Positions 61,288 through 64,000 of a DNA stretch of 64,000 bases are shown here, piece by piece. Within the stretch, counting starts at the first letter, position 1; every line of letters starts with the position of its first letter. The DNA is from Coriobacteriales bacterium OH1046. GTDB taxonomy: Bacteria > Actinomycetota > Coriobacteriia > Coriobacteriales > Atopobiaceae. The translations under genes and the position numbers were made by a program. Under the pieces are notes generated by a model. That model was not told the origin of the DNA, ran no database searches, and worked only from the letters and a program-made list of their open reading frames with translations. The DNA lies in NCBI GenBank assembly GCA_004010535.1, contig RQYE01000002.1, positions 1 to 64,000 of the forward strand. The letters run 5' to 3'.

Positions 61288-61354
61288 GGTTCGCGAACAG
61301 TACGGTTTTCATGCACGCGGTTCGCGAACCGGCCGTATGTTTCGCGAACCGTAC
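61288..61354. repeat. Cluster of three TTCGCGAA palindromes
   Basis: GGTTCGCGAAC (61288-61298), GGTTCGCGAACC (61319-61330) and TTCGCGAACCGTAC (61341-61354). The first is preceded by GTAC and the last is followed by GTAC, so the outer two form one larger inverted repeat (GTACGGTTCGCGAA against TTCGCGAACCGTAC). Confidence 0.75.
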
Positions 61355-61472
61355 AGCGCGCAAAGCCCGCAACCCGTGCGGAGAGGCGCAAGCTCCGGGC
61401 CTGCGTGCGAATCCCGGGGATGTCCCCGTGAGAAGCCAGCTGTCCGTGCGGGTGCTCGGCGGGCAGGCGGGG

Positions 61473-61508
61473 GATGGGCGGAGAGGGGCATGCCCCTCTC
61501 CGCCCATC
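61473..61508. terminator. 36-bp perfect palindrome, possible bidirectional terminator
   Basis: GATGGGCGGAGAGGGGCA (61473-61490) is directly followed by its exact complement (61491-61508). It is 44 bases beyond the stop of the leftward membrane protein gene. No T-run is seen on either side. Confidence 0.5.
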
Positions 61509-61552
61509 ACAGCTTTGTTCAGAGATGACACGGCCTATGGCATGGCGTGCAG

Positions 61553-61771
61553 CTACTTGTTATCGTCGTCGAATTCCGACCAGCCGCTCTCCTCGTCATC
61601 GAACAGGTCCCAATCATCCTCGGATTTCTCGTGGTTGAAGTAGTGTTTGCGCGTGCGGCGCTCGAGCACGAATGCGATGATCAGGAACACGACGATACCG
61701 CCCGCGATGAGGACCAGAACGCCGGTCCGGTCGTTGAAGAGCCATGAGAACGCGTCGAGAATTGCTTCCAT
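61553..61771 (-). CDS. Small single-span membrane protein with acidic tail
   Basis: A 72-residue protein with one membrane helix (about 17-36, [20 protein letters not shown]), a basic stop-transfer RRTRKHYF and a strongly acidic C-terminus ([19 protein letters not shown]). GGGAGGTCGATAT precedes the ATG. The function is unknown. It is divergent from serS and shares with it a short promoter region holding a perfect 20-bp palindrome. Confidence 0.75.
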   Translation of the reverse strand: MEAILDAFSWLFNDRTGVLVLIAGGIVVFLIIAFVLERRTRKHYFNHEKSEDDWDLFDDEESGWSEFDDDNK

Positions 61772-61805
61772 ATATCGACCTCCCGCGGGGCTACGTCTGA
61801 GTATG

Positions 61806-61825
61806 TACAAGTATATACTTGTACA
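61806..61825. promoter_or_regulatory. Perfect 20-bp palindrome in the divergent serS promoter region
   Basis: GTACAAGTATATACTTGTAC is its own complement. It lies 35 bases from one start codon and 42 from the other. It could be an operator for a dimeric regulator controlling both genes, or a symmetric divergent promoter core. Confidence 0.55.
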
Positions 61826-61867
61826 ACGGCTCGAACCTGCCGGGAGCCCGACGAAAAAGGAGTGGCT

Positions 61868-63151
61868 ATGCTCGACATCAAGTTTGTCCGCGAGAATCCC
61901 GATGCGATCGATGCGGCCATGGCGTCCCGCAACTCGTCGTGGGATCGCGAGGCCTTCTTCGAGCTTGACGGTGCCCGCCGCTCCTACATCGCCGAGGTCG
62001 AGCGCCTCCAAGCCGAGCGCAACACCCTGTCCAAGCAAATCGGCCAGCTCATGAAGGAAGGCAGGGCCGATGAGGCCGCAACCGCCAAGGCTGCGGTCGC
62101 CGCTGGCAAGGAGCGTATCGCCGAGCTCGACGAGAAGCGCGTCCGAGCGGATGAGGCCCTGCGCGATCTCGTGTGCCGTATCCCCAACATCCCCGATGCC
62201 AGCCTGCCCTACGGCAAGGACGACTCCGAGAATGTGGAGGCGCGTCGCTGGGGTGTTCCGCGCGTATTCGGCTTCGAGCCCAAGGCGCACTGGGATCTCG
62301 GCCCCGATCTGGGCATGATCGATTTCGACCGCGGCGTCAAGCTCGCCGGATCGCGTTTCTACGTGCTCGGCGGCCAGGGCGCCCGTCTTGAGCGCGCGCT
62401 CATCAACTTCATGCTCGAGACCCACGCTGCGGCGGGCTTCAAGGAATGGTGGCCGCCCGTCATCGCCAACCGCGATACCATGTTCGGAACGGGCCAGCTG
62501 CCCAAGTTCGAAGAGGATGCCTTCCATGTGGGCGGCGATATGTTCCTCATCCCCACTGCCGAAGTCGCCCTCACCAACCTCCACCGCGACGAGACGCTCG
62601 ATGCGAGTCAGCTCCCGCTGTGGTATACCGCCTTCACCCCCTGCTTCCGCGAGGAGGCGGGCAGCGCCGGCCGCGATACCCGCGGCATCATCCGCGTCCA
62701 CCAGTTCGACAAGGTCGAGATGGTCAAGTTCGCCGCACCCGAAGACTCCATGGCCCAGCTCGAGTCCATGACCGCCGAGGCAGAAACCATCCTCCAGCTC
62801 CTCGAGCTCCCGTACCGCGTGGTCACGCTCTGCACGGGCGATATCGGCTTCTCGGCGTGCAAGACCTACGATCTCGAGGTCTGGCTGCCCAGCTACAACA
62901 GCTACAAGGAGATCTCCTCCTGCTCCAACTGCGGGGATTTCCAAGCCCGTCGCGCCAACATAAAGTACCGCGATCCGGCCAGTTTCAAGGGCACGCGGTT
63001 CGTGCACACCCTGAACGGCTCCGGTCTCGCCGTGGGCCGCACCATGGCTGCCATCATGGAGAATTACCAGAACGCGGACGGCTCCATCGCTGTGCCCGAG
63101 GCCCTGCGCCCCTTCATGGGCGGCACCGAGACCATCACGCGCGAAGCATAA
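61868..63151 (+). CDS. serS: Seryl-tRNA synthetase
   Basis: A 427-residue class II synthetase. The N-terminal coiled-coil arm (about 30-105) precedes the catalytic core with motif 2 [28 protein letters not shown] and motif 3 [19 protein letters not shown]. The start ATG 61868 follows AAAGGAG; an in-frame GTG at 61862 overlaps it. No T-box leader is visible in the short upstream region. A strong terminator follows. Confidence 0.97.
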   Translation: MLDIKFVRENPDAIDAAMASRNSSWDREAFFELDGARRSYIAEVERLQAERNTLSKQIGQLMKEGRADEAATAKAAVAAGKERIAELDEKRVRADEALRDLVCRIPNIPDASLPYGKDDSENVEARRWGVPRVFGFEPKAHWDLGPDLGMIDFDRGVKLAGSRFYVLGGQGARLERALINFMLETHAAAGFKEWWPPVIANRDTMFGTGQLPKFEEDAFHVGGDMFLIPTAEVALTNLHRDETLDASQLPLWYTAFTPCFREEAGSAGRDTRGIIRVHQFDKVEMVKFAAPEDSMAQLESMTAEAETILQLLELPYRVVTLCTGDIGFSACKTYDLEVWLPSYNSYKEISSCSNCGDFQARRANIKYRDPASFKGTRFVHTLNGSGLAVGRTMAAIMENYQNADGSIAVPEALRPFMGGTETITREA

Positions 63152-63177
63152 GCGTGCGCCTCCCTACGGTCGTTCGA

Positions 63178-63203
63178 AACAGCCCCGCAGAAGCGGGGCT
63201 GTT
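63178..63203 (+). terminator. Terminator-like hairpin after serS
   Basis: AACAGCCCCGC (63178-63188) pairs perfectly with GCGGGGCTGTT (63193-63203) around AGAA. The 3' arm ends in TT and CGTG follows. Confidence 0.75.
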
Positions 63204-63305
63204 CGTGTATCCATGCCTATCCCACGCGGCAGCCATGCAGGCGGGGTTTCTGTCTGGAGGGATACGTACACTTGTTCGCATAGTATCTTCGGATGAGGAG
63301 GCACC

Positions 63306-63680
63306 ATGCATGCTATCGAACGGCGTCTGATCTCCCGCTTCGCGTTCCCAGACGAGACCCGCAGCATCCATCTCGTCCCGTCCGGGCAGGGGGGCGTGCA
63401 TCTTCTGCAGTACAGCCGGGGGAGCCTCACCCGGCTCGCCTTCGGAGAGGACGCCGTCTGCCACAGGCTCTCGCTCGATGAGCGGGCATGCGCCTCCCTC
63501 GGCGGCTTGCTCGGCTGGGGAGACGATCTCCCGCGCGGGCTCGAGCGCTTCTTCAGTCGGGACGAGGCCCTGCTGGTCGACCTCATCGATGTCTGCGATC
63601 GGGCGGGGATCCCCTATGGGTTCTGCAGCATGGGAGGAGGTACAGGGGCGATGGTCCAGAGGGGAGAGCCTGCTGGTTGA
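63306..63680 (+). CDS. Hypothetical protein
   Basis: A 124-residue soluble protein behind GAGGAGGCACC, a strong ribosome site. It has no signal peptide or membrane segment and no family I recognise. Features include LVPSGQGGVHLLQYSRGSLTRLAFGED and ALLVDLIDVCDRAGIPYGFCSMGGGTGAMV. Codon use resembles its neighbours. It converges on the partial gene at the window edge and shares a hairpin with it. Confidence 0.6.
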   Translation: MHAIERRLISRFAFPDETRSIHLVPSGQGGVHLLQYSRGSLTRLAFGEDAVCHRLSLDERACASLGGLLGWGDDLPRGLERFFSRDEALLVDLIDVCDRAGIPYGFCSMGGGTGAMVQRGEPAG

Positions 63681-63682
63681 CG

Positions 63683-63726
63683 GCCTGAACGGGATATCCG
63701 GGCCGTCGTAGCCGACCCGTTCAGGC
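63683..63726. terminator. Shared inverted repeat between convergent genes
   Basis: GCCTGAACGGG (63683-63693) and CCCGTTCAGGC (63716-63726) are exact complements with a 22-base loop, between two convergent stop codons. A bidirectional terminator is likely. Confidence 0.55.
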
Positions 63727-64000
63727 TTGCGGCCGTCCTGCTCCTTCGGTCGGCTCGGCCTTCTCGGCTCCCTCGTCCCGACTCGCCTCCCCCTCTTGGC
63801 CGCGTCCTCCGGGGGAGTCGGCCGATACGGGCTGCGCGAGCATGAGCTCATAGGTATCGGCGTAGATGACCTTGTTCTGGTAGGGGACGAGGATGAAGGT
63901 ATCCTCGAAGCTGTACTCGGTGGTGACCGTCGCCGTCACTGTAGCCTCGTCCTCTGCGGAGCCGAACACGAGGGTGAGCGAAACGGTTCCGCCTGCGGCT
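63721..64000 (-). CDS. 3' end of an uncharacterised gene, cut by the window edge
   Basis: The frame is open to the window edge; only the last ~92 residues are visible. They begin AGGTVSLTLVFGSAEDEATVTATVTTEYSFEDTF and continue ILVPYQNKVIYADTYELMLAQP, followed by a low-complexity charged tail (GRGQEGEASRDEGAEKAEPTEGAG). A GTG at 63969 could be mistaken for a start, but the frame continues upstream. The disordered tail suggests a C-terminal extension. The family is not recognised. Confidence 0.6.
   Translation of the reverse strand, partial: AAGGTVSLTLVFGSAEDEATVTATVTTEYSFEDTFILVPYQNKVIYADTYELMLAQPVSADSPGGRGQEGEASRDEGAEKAEPTEGAGRPQA

Larger units (their letters stand above)
61219..61552. other. 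Convergent intergenic region with repeated palindromes
   Basis: It contains three TTCGCGAA palindromes at 61290-61297, 61321-61328 and 61341-61348 and a 36-bp perfect palindrome at 61473-61508. It lies between the 3' ends of rpsI and the leftward small membrane protein. No gene is supported. Confidence 0.6.

Noticed and set aside
61772-61867. T-box leader for serS
   Set aside because: The region is under 100 bases and lacks the T-box sequence and specifier stem; it holds only a short palindrome.
63721-63969. Complete 82-residue leftward gene
   Set aside because: The frame stays open past the GTG to the window edge with protein-like sequence, so it is the end of a longer gene.

Overview
The window looks like a chromosomal segment of a high-GC, anaerobic, sugar-fermenting member of the Coriobacteriia, most like Collinsella. 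This rests on gene content and codon style (strong third-position GC, mannose-family PTS operons, fructose PTS, MsmX-type maltodextrin uptake, sortase pili, indolepyruvate:ferredoxin oxidoreductase, a tmRNA whose tag ends in YALAA). No rRNA is present, so genus is an inference. I see no phage, insertion sequence with a transposase, or CRISPR array.

Layout. (1) 1-3917: a decayed ATPase fragment, a pair of paralogous repeat-helix proteins and a membrane diguanylate cyclase. (2) 4232-10649: a promoter, a c-di-GMP-I riboswitch with an overlapping terminator, then a sortase-pilus operon (vWA/CnaB tip adhesin, LPTTG backbone pilin, two class C sortases). The diguanylate cyclase lies divergently beside the riboswitch, so maker and sensor of the signal are neighbours. 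(3) 10704-15472: tRNA-Glu, a DUF4143 ATPase gene bracketed by two 67-bp copies of a palindromic repeat, an ABC exporter and a DUF4256 protein. (4) 15687-18229: fructose PTS and 1-phosphofructokinase. (5) 18281-27003: a complete N-acetylgalactosamine/galactosamine catabolic region with divergent transcription: tagatose-6-P kinase and aldolase leftward; mannose-family IIA, YajC-like, IIB, IIC, IID, GntR regulator, AgaS isomerase and deacetylase rightward. (6) 27345-30086: lic-type phosphocholine genes, a LicC-LicA fusion and LicB. (7) 30617-35143: a second mannose-family PTS without IIA, an iron-type alcohol dehydrogenase and a SorC-family regulator. (8) 35407-47097: starch/maltodextrin utilisation: two cytoplasmic GH13 enzymes flanking a LacI regulator with four tandem operators, an ABC importer, 4-alpha-glucanotransferase and MsmX-type ATPase. 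(9) 47361-51306: XRE membrane regulator, tmRNA, CoA-disulfide/persulfide reductase and a Cys-rich protein. (10) 51643-55779: acyl-CoA synthetase plus IorA/IorB, bracketed on both sides by short TTGAGTTTGTA inverted repeats. (11) 55780-64000: gene remnants, cupin, Crp/Fnr, phosphoesterase, GNAT, patatin, rplM-rpsI, small membrane protein, serS and two uncharacterised genes, the last cut by the window edge.

How it works together: three PTS systems and one ABC importer feed glycolysis with fructose, amino sugars from host mucins and starch breakdown products. Surface genes (pili under c-di-GMP control, phosphocholine decoration) suggest host attachment. The Ior operon points to ferredoxin-linked fermentation of aromatic amino acids.

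The most interesting points are the predicted c-di-GMP ON switch in front of sortase pili, the tandem 12-bp LacI operator array, the two repeat families that bracket gene modules, and the fused LicC-LicA gene.
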